64,000 nucleotides of DNA from Cordilura impudica (Eukaryota > Arthropoda > Insecta > Diptera > Scathophagidae), in NCBI GenBank assembly GCA_963682025.1, contig OY821518.1:37099059-37163058 (forward strand), given 5' to 3'. Position numbers and translations under genes: made by a program. The notes below the pieces were generated by a model. It was not told the DNA's origin, made no database searches, and worked only from the letters and a program-made list of their open reading frames with translations. This document shows positions 45,731 to 56,875 of this stretch, piece by piece (position 1 is the stretch's first letter; every line of letters begins with the position of its first letter).

Positions 45731-47350
45731 GCCATTATTGGGCCAGAATTCCCAAGTTTTATCTGAACAATTAAAAATTTTTTTCAGCATATAAAATTTG
45801 ATAATAAAATAAACTTGAGCATAAGCTCCGCTCAGATTTTAATAGCTGAATCATTGCTAACACTTTCCACATAGCAATCTTGTTCTGCTCTTCATCATCT
45901 GCCCATCACTTTAGCAGTAGAATGCGGTGATATACAACTTTAACGACAAAATATACAAAAAAAAATAAAAAAAACGTGTAAAGCTTATTCTCACTTTGGT
46001 TTGTTGGGTCTGCTCCGCTCCGGCTTGCTCAGTTTAATGTATGATTGGGGTTTTTCGTATTGTACGTATTTTTTTTTTTTTTTTATTTATTTATTATTTT
46101 TGTGAAGTACTGAATTGGAAGGCGGAGGGTATTAGATACAAAAATATATTTTGTATCTGTTAGTTATTACCTGAAAATGAAATCGTCACTTGTTGGCGAT
46201 CGTTTGTTGTTCTTCGTTCATTTAGTCTCTCATTGTTATAGACACGGTAGTAGTACGTTCAACGTTTTCTGTTTATTTTTATTTTTTTTTTTCGTTTTTC
46301 CATTAATTGTACTTTAAAGTCACGATTTAAAGCTAAATTTCTAAATTAAATAATAGCAACCCTCAGTTGTTTGAAACCAAAGTGTACTTGGAAAGTAATG
46401 TAATCGGTAGTTGAAAATACATTGTTAGTTTTCAATTAATTAATAATTAAGTGTTTCCATATAACAGTTAATACTTAAGTGTGTTATGAAAATGTTAAAA
46501 AAAAATAAAATACTAATATAATATAAATGTGTAATTTCATTTGATAATGTCATTTATGAATATGCTTTAATGTGTATATTGGAAAATTATCCATAATATA
46601 GCAGAGAAAAATTAAAAATAATGTTGTAATAAAAGCTTAAACCAAGAAAACCGCCAATTATTATCTCATTATGCAAACACATCTCATTATATAAATACTC
46701 GTGCAAAGTTGTTTTTTTTTTTCAAAGTGTTTACAGTAAAAGTTTGTTGTCATCACTTTTTTTTTATATTATACTCAAAGTGCTAAATAAAAGCAACAGA
46801 AAAATTAAAAATAACTAAAGGAAAAAAAACATTAAGTTTTTTTTCTTAAAAATAACTTTTTCCTGAAAAATTATTTTTTTTTAAAAAATTTTTTATATAC
46901 TCGGTTCAACAGAAGTATTTATGAAAACGATATCAATAATAACATAGTTAAAACCTCTATAAAATAATAATGGAAATAGGTAATGAAAATAAAAAATTAT
47001 AAAACCATGGTTACCAATTATTGGTAACGTCAAAAGCTCAAAATACAAAATGACTGCAACATTTTTAAAATTTTTAATGACAAAATAATAATAACAATAC
47101 CAATATGCAGAAAAATAACCTCAACTTCTGAGACCGATATAGTTTTTATTTGATATATTCACTGCTGGATTTAAGACTGATTACCATAGGAGCAAAATTC
47201 TTTTTTTAAATAGTTCAACTTGTTCTTTTTAACAAGTGAAAATTATACTTTTTTGCAACTGTCGAAATCGTATTATTACCAATAACTGTGAAACTAAGAA
47301 TTGTAAATTAAAAAAAATTAATAAATAATAACAAATATTAATAATAAAAA
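45731..47350. other. Unassigned AT-rich stretch
   Basis: 1.6 kb with no recognised frame or repeat; several poly-T and poly-A runs. Confidence 0.45.
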
Positions 47351-48115
47351 AACAAGTAAGAAAATTATAGTCGGTCTAGACCGACTATACGATACCCTAT
47401 ACCATGCGTTTAGAGACCCTATCTCTCAGACCCAACTAACTGGATATAGAAAATAAGCATAAACCAAATTTGAGTGGGATTTTTATTAATTTTTATGATA
47501 TGAAAAAGTTCGTATCGGATGCAATATCTATATGGGGACTAGGCCCAAAAATGGACTGATCCTGACCATGTTTGTTAAGGTCTCTTGTATTTTGCAAAAA
47601 TATATACAAACAAAATTTGAGAAGAATCAGTGCAATATATTTGTTTTTGATAGATTTAAGTGCAGATCGGGAAACAGCTCTATATGGGGCCTATGACTAA
47701 GAGTTGTCCCATAGGGATAATTTTTGGACTACTAATTAATGGATGTAATAAACACATACAAATCCAATGTGAATAAGATTTATATGATAATTTGGATCTT
47801 ATTGGTCTGAATCTAGGATCTAGGTCTGAGCATAGACCGATTCTCACCAATTTCAACAGCGTTCATCATATGGCCGATGAAAGCTTACTCGCCAAATTTC
47901 ATCAAAATATATTCATATTTGCGACCTGCAGTTTGATTACAAGCTTTACATGGACACACAGACGGACGGACGGACGGATATCGTTAAATCGAATCAGATA
48001 GTGATTCTGATTCGATCGGTATAATAAAAGCTAGGTCTAGGTCAAATATTTTTGGTAGTTACAAACAGCAGCACAAAGTCATTATACCCAAACCACATAG
48101 TGGTATAGGGTATAA
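47351..48115 (-). mobile_element. D-family copy, full length
   Basis: AACAAGTAAGAAAATTATAG, intact AGTCGGTCTAGACCGACT, GACGGACGGACGGACGG near 47961, CCACATAGTGGTATAGGGTA TAA end. A small deletion removes part of the internal unit near 47800. Confidence 0.92.
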
Positions 48116-48127
48116 CAAAAACAAAAA

Positions 48128-48200
48128 AATTTCGCCTGAGTCAGGATTTGAACCGTGGCATGGTGCGTACAGAGCTAGCCCATGTACACTGGATAAAAAA
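48128..48200 (-). other. tRNA-like T-arm remnant
   Basis: On the minus strand CCACGGTTCAAATCCTGACT contains a B-box match GGTTCAAATCC, with a T run shortly after. The 5' half with an A box is not convincing. Probably a SINE or tRNA relic lodged between two D copies. Confidence 0.35.
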
Positions 48201-48240
48201 ATTATTGAATTTAAAATAAATCAAGCTCATGATCAAATGA

Positions 48241-48405
48241 TTTTATACCATATACCAGTATATGGTCAGGGTATAACGACTTTGTGTAGATGATTGTAAC
48301 TGCCATATTTGACATAGAACCATCTTTTATTACACCGATCGACTGAGAATCACTTTCTGAGTCGATATAGCAATGTCCGTCTGTATGTATGAATATATTT
48401 TGATT
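48241..48405 (+). mobile_element. D-family fragment, first 160 bp
   Basis: TTATACCATATACCAGTATATGG start, ACACCGATCGACTGAGAATC, GTCCGTCTGTATG, then the match stops at TATGAATATATTTTGATTTT. Confidence 0.75.
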
Positions 48406-48479
48406 TTCCAGACTTATTGACAGGTTTTATTTCATAGTTCATTTAATTTATTTAATATTTTTTTTATTTAAATTTTTTA

Positions 48480-49991
48480 TTTTTTTTTTTTTGTTTTTTC
48501 ATCCGGTACAATATATATCAAATTTTTGGCTTTACTACTCGGAAGGAAGCTATATATAGCTGCCCAAGAGAAGAACATGGATTTTCCAAATTAAATCCCG
48601 AAGCACTTGACTATTGGCCCTGAACTTAGAATAACCTTCGGCAATTTTTCATTTTTGCGATCTTCGATTTCGCTCATTTTTTTTTTTTTTTTTTGAAGAT
48701 TCTTGTTTTAGCGAATTTTTGTATTTGGGTGCCTTTCGTTTTGGGCGATTTAAATTTTTCGTTTAGGCGATTTTCGAAGTTGGCGAGTCCGCCCATATTT
48801 TCCACGACAACACACATTTCTAATTGACGTACATGTCAAAAGTTTCAAGATTGCCGCTTTCATAGTGCTTCATATTTTTTTTGTATAGGACTTACCACAC
48901 CCACTAATCTCATTTCGTTCATTTTTATCTGACTACTTGCATTAATATCTGATGGACTCATGCAAAGTGTTAAGACTTTCCCTTTTTAAATATTCCAGTA
49001 CTGTAGGGGTGCTATGACCACTGCTTCGAGCATGCCCATTTTTTGTTCGGCCAATCATATTAACTAGTAGAATCCAGCGCTCGAAATTCGAGTGCAATTT
49101 CTAGGTAGCCTTATTTTTCAACTTAGCCAATTCAGAAACCAACACTTTATCGTTTATTATTATTGTGAATGAAGATAAACTCATTAACAAACACATTAAC
49201 AAATTTAATAAAACACATGTAGCGTGTGTTAGTAGCAACTTAACATGCAATGTACTCAAAATTAAAGAAAAAATTTAAAAATCTGTAAATCTGCAAAACA
49301 GCTAAAAAAATTGCTTTCCAATAATATACGATTGGTCAAAATCGGGATAAAACGGTAGAACAAAACATCGGTCACAAGAAATCGCCTAGCCTATTAATAT
49401 TATAGATAACATAAGAACTCCCGCAAAGTTGCAAGGCTCTCACTACTACAGTATTTAAGATATATGATATTTAATATTTACTTACGCCCATTGCTCCGAT
49501 TCAACCTATTTATTTTTCGACTAAACACATGAACAACTTACAGGTTCACTTAAAGTCCCAAGAGTCTCGCTATTACTCGATATATATGACTTTTTATATT
49601 TACCTTGTATGGGACATGCCACGCCCATTGGTCCTATCTTGCCCATTATTTTGCGAATACTCATATTAATAATACATGGGCCCAGAAAAATTTGCAGAGC
49701 TGTCTCTGTCATAGTATTCGAACTATATAATATTTCATTACCACTTTTTATGGGATTACCACTTATCCGATCCCTCCCGTTTTTGACACAGCTACTAACA
49801 ATAATAATAGCTGAGATCACACAATTTTTCAAAGCTTTCTCTATCATTTTGCCCAATATATATGATACTAAAAGTTCACTTTATATACACAGAAATAGAA
49901 ACCAACATTTTTAAATTCAGATGAGTACTTACGAATATTTCCTCCTACAAACAAACAAGCACACATTAACTCTTTATTATATTAGTATAGA
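48480..49991 (-). mobile_element. H2 Helitron relic with all four parts
   Basis: Read on the minus strand from 49991: the 5' end TCTATACTAATATAATAAA, GTTAATGTGTGCTTGTTTG, a module array (49960-48840) with GTGGGCGTGGCATGTCCC-type boxes, GGCGGACTCGCC with a short AAATCGCC array (48830-48640), and a helicase C-terminus remnant (GQLYIAS, KPKNLIYIV) at about 48620-48510. An H1 copy interrupts it at 49074-49406. This is the most complete guide to H2 structure in the window; the 3' CTAG end is not recognised. Confidence 0.75.
49074..49406 (-). mobile_element. H1 Helitron copy nested in H2
   Basis: Plus strand CTAGTAGAATCCAGCGCTCG to GCCTATTAATATTATAGA, with intact hairpin GCTCGAAATTCGAG. H2 module sequence resumes on both sides. 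Confidence 0.88.
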
Positions 49992-50373
49992 CTAGCAGAT
50001 TCCTGCCCTCGAAATTCGAGTGCAAATACTAAGAAATTTTATTTTTTCACAAAATAAAGACCCTAGAAGTATGCTAATCAATTATAGCCAATTCACAAAT
50101 CAACACAAAAAAAAACAAACTCATTTTTATTACAAACACATTAACAAATTTAATAAACACACACACATAGCATTGTAAATATTTATGTATGTTTTAGTAG
50201 CAACTTTAAATGCAATTTGCTCAAAACAAAGGAAAAAAATTCAAAATCTGTAAATCTGCAAAACAGCTAAAAAGAAGTACCTTCCAAATAATATACGGTT
50301 AGTCAAAATCGGGATAAAACGGTAGAAGAAAACATCAGTCACAAGAAATCGCCTAGCCTATTAATATTATAGA
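49992..50373 (-). mobile_element. H1 Helitron copy abutting the H2 5' end
   Basis: Plus strand CTAGCAGATTCCTGCCCTCG to GCCTATTAATATTATAGA. Its CTAG end touches the first T of the neighbouring H2 TCTATAC end, so it inserted precisely at the A|T border of the older element. Confidence 0.9.
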
Positions 50374-50384
50374 TAATATGACCC

Positions 50385-50571
50385 CATAATACCCAAATTA
50401 TCAGTAGTCCATTTATCAGTTGTCAAAAATAAACTTAAATCTCTCAAAAATAAAAAAAAAATATTTATCATATTTGGTTTGAATATGTTTTTTCAAAAAA
50501 AAAAAAAAAAAAATAAGTAACTTTACCAAATATGGTCAGCATCGGCCCTTGTTTCGACCTAGTCCCCATCA
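50385..50571 (+). mobile_element. D-family fragment with internal deletion
   Basis: TGACCCCATAATACCCAAAT, CAGTAGTCCATTTATCAG, TTAAATCTCTCAAAAATAAA and CCAAATATGGTCAGCATCGG follow D order but skip segments. It stops at TAGTCCCCAT where the foldback element begins. Confidence 0.7.
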
Positions 50572-51535
50572 GGTTGGCCCTTCATTATATAGAGGGGAAA
50601 AAAGTTTTTGAATTTAAAGTCTCAACCCATAGGAATATGCGAATCGCAAAAAAAACCGAAAAAAATTTAGAGCTGCCTCAACGCGACTGAAAACTTCAAG
50701 TATGTTTATATGGTGAAAATATGACTTTGACTTTTCATATGTGACCCCAAGTCCAAAAGGGATAACGGAGTCTTATAATTTTTTTCAGAAACCATAGGCT
50801 ATTGAGATAAAATATAACATTTAAAAGTATAAAACTGATAAATTTTTGATACAAAATATTTAGAAAGAATAAATTTACTGAATATTTCACAAAAAAGTAA
50901 TTTTCCTCGAAATCCGCAAAAAAATGCTTTGTAAAAAAAATTCTGGCACAGGAATTTACTTAAAGATTCACACAGTTTATCTCCAGCATATATTTAACAA
51001 AACTTTAAAGTGCCAGATCCATTTTTTTAAATTCTGTTTAAAAATTTTTTTTAAAACTTGAAAAAGGAGTTTTAAAAATTTTATCAAAAAATTAACCATT
51101 TTCGGCCTCATAAGTTAACAACGTGGGAATAAAGAAATACTTCACATCTGAGTACTTATGACTATAGAGACAAAAAAAAAACGATGGCTTTAATCAACTT
51201 TTTTAAGTTGAAAAAGTGCCGTAAAATTTCATGACCTAGTTGTCTGGGACATTTGCTATTTCTTGGCGAATGTTTACTCGATTTTGAAGCTGTGTAGCTT
51301 TTTGAAGAGATAATTTAATACTAAAATTGACTCATATAACAGCTTGTCGAAGAAAATTAAAACATAAAACGAAATTTTCGTCAAATTTAAAAAAAAGTCA
51401 TATTTTCCCCATATAACCTCACCTGAAATTTTCAATCGATTTCCGGCGCAAATTTTTTTAATGCGATTGTCCCCAAACTTCACATTTTATAGTTTTATAT
51501 AGAAAGAAAACAAAGGGGTCCCCGACACTTACCAA
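50572..51535. mobile_element. Foldback element with inverted arms
   Basis: Left arm about 50574-50745 (CCCTTCATTATATAGAGGGG ... GCGACTGAAAACTT ... GGTGAAAATATGACTTTGAC) is inverted relative to 51355-51530 (AAGTCATATTTTCCCCATAT ... AATTTTCAATCGATTTCCGG). The middle (50740-51355) is homologous in reverse to 63180-63790. No coding frame. GGTGGCYCTTCATTATAT ends are shared with the copy at 62988. Superfamily unknown. Confidence 0.65.
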
Positions 51536-51544
51536 AATCTCTTT

Positions 51545-52270
51545 TTAAGGACCACTCTAGTGGTCAGGTTATAATGACTTTGTGCTGATGTTTGTAACTA
51601 CCAAAAATAGTTGACCTAGACCCACCTTTTATTACACCGATCAACTCAGAATCACTTTTTGAGTCGCCTTAGCGATGTCCGTCTGACCGTATGAGTGTCC
51701 ATGTAAACATTGTTATCAAATAACATAGCGCAGATATGAAAATATGTTGATGTAATTTAGTATATAAGCTTCCATCGGCCATAGAATGATCGCTGTTGAA
51801 ATTGGTGATAATCGGACCATGTTCAGACCTAGTCTCCATACAAATGACCCCTATGAGATCGACTTAAATTGCCATAATAACCAAATTATCATATAGATCT
51901 CGGACTAATTGGGTTGGTGTATGTTTATTACATTCAATTATCAGTACCTTTTCTTTGAAAAAAAAACAAAAAAGAATTGCACAGAAATTTCTCAATTTTG
52001 CTTTGGAAATGTTTTTGCAAAAAATAAGTTACTTAACCAAATATGGTCAGAATCGGTCCATGTTTCGACCCAGCCCCCATATAAATATAGCATCCGATAT
52101 GAACTTTTTCATATCTGCAGGCAAAAAACTAATAACAAAAGCACTTTTGGTTTATGCTTGTTTTCTATATCCAGTTACTGCTTCAGCAGAGTTGGATCCA
52201 TAACATGCTCTCAAAACTCATGTTATAGCTTATTGTATAGTCGGCCAAGATTGACCATAATTTTCTTTCT
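51545..52270 (+). mobile_element. D-family copy, diverged but near full length
   Basis: CACTCTAGTGGTCAGGTTATAATGACTTTGTG start (end box degraded), GATGTCCGTCTGACCGTATG, all three ~150-bp blocks, and AGTCGGCCAAGATTGACC as a decayed palindrome before TTTTCTTTC. Confidence 0.85.
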
Positions 52271-52389
52271 TTTTTATTATTACACCAAACGCAAAATTAT
52301 AATTAAAATAAAGTTTTGATGTGATACGATTTTAATAGTTAAGTAGGTAATATAAGAATTTTCTATTTATTTGAAAAATATATGACCAT

Positions 52390-52645
52390 ATATATGTGGT
52401 CACAAGCTCTAACCGCCTAAGTCGACTTAAGAATGATTTGAGTTATGTATGCTATCATATTCTACTAAGAACGCTTTATATCAACGTGAAATCCATATTC
52501 CTCTATCGCTGTTTATTAAAAAGTTATTTATGAAAAAATGCTGATCTAAGTCGTAATGAAGCCTCATTACATTTATATAAAAAGTTATTTTTCTCGAAAG
52601 CTTGAGTTTCGACTTAGGCGGTTAATGCTTGTGACCACAGATATA
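52390..52645. mobile_element. TIR MITE of ~255 bp with TA-type ends
   Basis: Left TATATATGTGGTCACAAGC and TAACCGCCTAAGTCGA are mirrored on the right (reverse complement TATATCTGTGGTCACAAGC, TAACCGCCTAAGTCGA). Inverted repeats are about 35 bp with few mismatches, flanked by TA. Non-coding centre. Ends and TA target suggest a Tc1/mariner-related MITE. Confidence 0.65.
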
Positions 52646-53590
52646 TTGTTAATACAACGTTATTTTTTAGAATATGTTTTTGCTACAAACTTAATTTAAT
52701 TTCAAACTTTTTTTCACTTGTCGCCTATCGTACTAATTCTGTTTAGTATTATCTAAAATAACTACGAAGTAAATATGATATTTACTCGATGACCTACCTG
52801 CCTTGTATGCTAAGTAATTTATTTTTTGTTTTCACTTATACAATTTTTATTCATACATAAATTTAAGTTTTAATTTCTATTATTCATGCGCCACTTTATA
52901 GCAGTTGTTGCTGTTTTCAAAAGGGTTATAATTAAATTTCAATAAACACGTCATTAAAAATAGAGAATTTGTTATTTAATACCCCGTACTTAAAAATTAC
53001 AGAGGTATTGTTCTTTGGACTTACCTTGAATATAAATGCTTAAATTAGCATTTTATTTTCTCACTAGAAGTGCATTATAATTAATTTTCTTTAATGGCGG
53101 CTCTTTTATTATGCTCCCAAACTTAAGCTGAAGATGAGAGAGTGACACAAACTAAAGTTCTTCGAAAAGCTATAATTTTGTAGTTGCAAGTCTAGAGAAA
53201 AATCATTATATCTTAAGATTAGCCTGAATTACCGACGACGATGGGTAAAATTGAAATAGTTAAGGTGGCTCGTGGTGAGTGAAAAAAATTATTATTATTT
53301 TTTTTTTTTGTGATTATTATTTATTTATTTTTTTTTTTTTTTGTGGTAATAAAGGAGTGTGAGACAAAATTCACTCACGCGCCCTTCTCCACTTTAAACG
53401 TTTTTACATACATGTGGACGTATTTAATTATGTTTGCATATGTATATGTTAAGATATATGTATGTATGTACTTTACTAAAAAAGTAAGAGGGTTTTATTT
53501 GACTTAGACGAAATTTAAACACTCTACAGAATTATGGGAAATCTTTACACTGTATGTTCGTTTCGAGTACATTTGGGTTTTTTTTTTCTT
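52646..53590. other. Unassigned stretch with poly-T and ATGT repeats
   Basis: No gene recognised; T runs at 53298-53309 and 53329-53342 and ATGT-type repeats near 53440-53470. Confidence 0.45.
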
Positions 53591-53820
53591 TTGGACTAGA
53601 TGTGATTAGTGGGTGTGACATATAAAGCAAATACTTATCATCACATATCTCATATAATATTCTAGCGTATGAATTCATTATTTATATATGCTAGAAGTTA
53701 ACGCAGATATGAAAATGGTTGGACAATAGAGCGCGCACCTCCCATACAAAGTAAATATTTGATATCCGAACCTTTGTCATAGCGAAAATATTGTTGTTAA
53801 TGTTAACGAAATATTTTAAA
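53591..53820 (-). mobile_element. H2 module fragment
   Basis: GATTAGTGGGTGTGACATATAAAGC and GCGCACCTCCCATACAAAGT followed by AAATATTTGATATCC resemble two H2 modules. Weak, without termini; the strand is not secure. Confidence 0.4.
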
Positions 53821-53849
53821 TACACCCACAAAAAAACTACTTTTTTTAA

Positions 53850-54310
53850 TTCTTTCTTTTAACTCATACAGAGAGTATGTCTGTCTGTCTGTCGTGGGTC
53901 AACCCCATTCCCCATTATCCAATAGATCTGAAACTTGGCCCACAGTTTTGATGTGAAAAAAGATTAATTTTGGAGCAGTCATGCACAGACACGCATGATA
54001 ACGCACAGTCACGGAGAGACTTAAAACGGATTTCGCCTCATCCAATCATTCTGAAATTTGGTCGGTATACTTGCTGTAAAGATATATTAATTTCGACACA
54101 GTCACGCATAGTCATGCACAGTCACGGAGAGATTAAATCCTCACTTCTCCTCATTCGATCGATCTGAAACATTGTCCATAGACTTGTTGTAGTCAAAGAT
54201 TAATTTTAAGATAGTCACACACAGTCACGCACAGTCACGGAGATATTCAAAACTCATATGCATAAGTAAAGAAAGACTTTTAATAATAACTTTGTTTTTA
54301 TGGGTTAGAT
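53850..54310 (+). mobile_element. Short relative of the 120-bp tandem-array element
   Basis: Same opening (TTCTTTCTTTTAACTCATAC, GTCTGTCTGTCTGTC) and same ending (AACTCATATGCATAAG, AAAGAAAG hairpin, ATGGGTTAGATT) as 32930-34017, but only about three AGTCACGCACAGTCACGGAG units between them. Confidence 0.82.
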
Positions 54311-54479
54311 TATTACTAATGTAGGTTAGCTGGATAAACCGGTTACCCGAAAGAGAATAAATACCGGGAATACCAGTTAACCAAATGACCGTTGGGTTTG
54401 AGTGCAAGCAAATAAATTAATTTTAATAGAATTCTTTTATAAGTTTGTACATAATTTGAAGGTACTCGAAGAATGCTTT

Positions 54480-55080
54480 CTTATAAACCATGTGGTGAGG
54501 GTATAATAAGTTTTTGCGAATGTTTATAACTACAAAAATATTTGACCCATACCCACATTTATTGTACCGATAGACTCAAGTTCACCTTCTACGTGGATTT
54601 ACTGATGTCCGTCCGTCCATCTGTCTGTCTGTCCTTTCACAGACCATAGGATGCACCTTTTCCGAAATTGGCGAATATCGGTGCATATTCAGACCTAGTC
54701 GTACAAACAATCCCATGCATACCGACAAAATTCGCAATAGTCAGATTTTTATATATACATCGCAAAAATTTGTTTTATATATGTCTAATCGCTAATACAA
54801 AAATAAACCCTTTAGGACCATTTCTAGTTAGGGTCGCCATATAAAACTGATTCCCGATCTTCAGCTAAATCTATAAAAAAAAAATATTGCATAGTTTTTT
54901 TTTTGGAATTTTATTGATTCTATTTTTGAGAAGAGTAAAGTATTTTAATAAATATGGTAATGGTCGGGCCATTTTCCCATATAAAAACAATATCAGATGT
55001 GAACTTTTTCATATCTACACGCCAGAAAGTTAGATCAAAGACACTTTCTCGATTAGTGTGGTATAGGGTATGAAATATTC
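54480..55080 (+). mobile_element. Old D-family copy
   Basis: CCATGTGGTGAGGGTATAAT start, GATGTCCGTCCGTCCATCTG, CATATTCAGACCTAGTCGTA, ATTCCCGATCTTCAGC and CAGATGTGAACTTTTTCATA follow D order to GTGTGGTATAGGGTATGAAA. Many deletions; palindrome lost. Confidence 0.75.
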
Positions 55081-55189
55081 TGTTTATAGAAAGAACTACC
55101 TAGCTCCGCCATCGTCTCAAATTTCATCCGAATATTTATTTGAGTAATTTGGGCCTTTAGATTGCGGAAAGAAATACTTTTTTCAAAAC

Positions 55190-56215
55190 AAATTATTTTT
55201 TTAAAGGAGACTTTAATAAAAAAAATTACTTTTTAAATGAAGAACACTTTTTGAAAACATTAGTATTTTTTTAGAAAAAGGTTACTTAAAAAACTTACTT
55301 TTTAAATATGGGCACTTTTTATAAAAAAGGGTACTTAAAAAAGGTACTTTTTAATAAAAATGTATTATTTCCAAAAATATTTTTTTAAGAAAAGCTGCTT
55401 TCATAAAAAAGGTTACTTTAAAAAAAGAGTACTTTTACTTTTACTTTTTTAAAAAAAGCCACTTTTTGGAAAAAAAAGTACTTCTTCAAAAAAGGGTAGT
55501 TTAAAAAAATGCTTATGAGAAGGTTTATTTTTAAGAAAAGGTACTTTAATAAAAAAACAAAAATTTTTTTCAAATAAGGTACTTTTTTAGAAAAGGGTAC
55601 TTTTTAAAAAAATTCTGCTATTTTTAAGAAAAGTGTTCTATTTAAAAAAAGTTCCTTTTCAGAAAGGAGTTTTTTAAGAAAAAGTACTTTTTTAAAAAAG
55701 AGCATTTCTTAAAAAAAGTTACTTTTTTAAAAAAAGGTACCTTTCAAACAAAACTGCTTTTATTCAGAAATGAATTTTTATAAGTTACTTTATAAATGGT
55801 AGTTTTTTAAGAGAAAAGATACTTTTATAAGAAAAAGCAATTTTTTGAAAAAAAACAATAATTGTTTTTGTTTAAGAAACGTATTTTTTTAAAAGTTACT
55901 CTTTTAGAAAGTAGTTTTTTAAGAAAATTAACCCTTTTAAAAAAGTATACTGTAAAAAAATAGTACTTTTTGAGAAAACAGAATTTTATATGAAAAAGTG
56001 CACTTTTTTAAAAAAAAAAAAGAGAACGTTTTATAACAAGGTATGCTTCCTTAAAAAATGGCCGCTTCAAAAAAGTTTTATCTTTTTTTAAAAAATTTGC
56101 TTTTAAAAAAAATATACTCCTTTTAAGAAAGATACATTTTCAAAATATGGAACTTAAAAAAAAGTTATTTCAAAAACGGTAGTTTTGAAGAAGGCTACTT
56201 TTTTAAGAAAAGGTA
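55190..56215. repeat. Degenerate palindromic array of AAAAAGTACTTTTT
   Basis: About 1 kb of short units alternating A runs and T runs joined by GTACTTTT, GTTACTTT, GGTACTTT and similar. AAAAAGTACTTTTT is self-complementary, so single strands can fold on themselves throughout. It ends 20 bp before the second long-TIR transposon. Confidence 0.75.
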
Positions 56216-56875
56216 ATTTCTGTTTTTTAAATATGGGGCGTTTCATGCCAAGTGATCCAACTTTTGAAACCGCTGTCTTCCGATCGGGATAAAATTCGCA
56301 CCAAGTCTAGTCCTATTGGATAGTATCTTAGACGCAATTTTTGAACAAGATGGGCCCAGAACTCTCTGAGTTTGATGGGTCAAAATTTGACATTTTGACC
56401 AAACAGGTGTTTTTTCTCATCCATGTAACTTTTTACCTATTGTTCTTAGCAAGATTTGTCCCAAATAGTTTAGATAGCTATTTTTCAGTCTTTCGGAAAA
56501 AAAATTTTAAAAAAATTAAAATTTTTTGAAATTTTTTTATTTTTTTTTTTTTATAAAGAAAGCTTAGTTTCTTTCCTTTAAGAGGTTTTTGGTCGCTTAG
56601 TGGGATGCTAGTGGGATATCTATAAAAAAAAAAAAAAAATATTTTGTAATTCAAGACAACAGTTTTTCAATTTTTACCATATGCAATAATTTGAAATTTT
56701 TCCTATTAGTGTGTAAGAGTTTCCAAAACCTTAAAAATAAAGCATACAGTGAGAAACTAGACAAATTAACCTTTCCGACGGTATGTGACGTACCTAAGTA
56801 AAATTTCATACCTTCAATACTGTAATACCCGCAATATGTTAACCTCAGGAAAAAAAAATCACTTTTTATGCCCTA

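Noticed and set aside
48128..48200. Functional tRNA gene.
   Set aside because: Only the T-arm/B-box side is convincing; no A box or acceptor pairing could be found.
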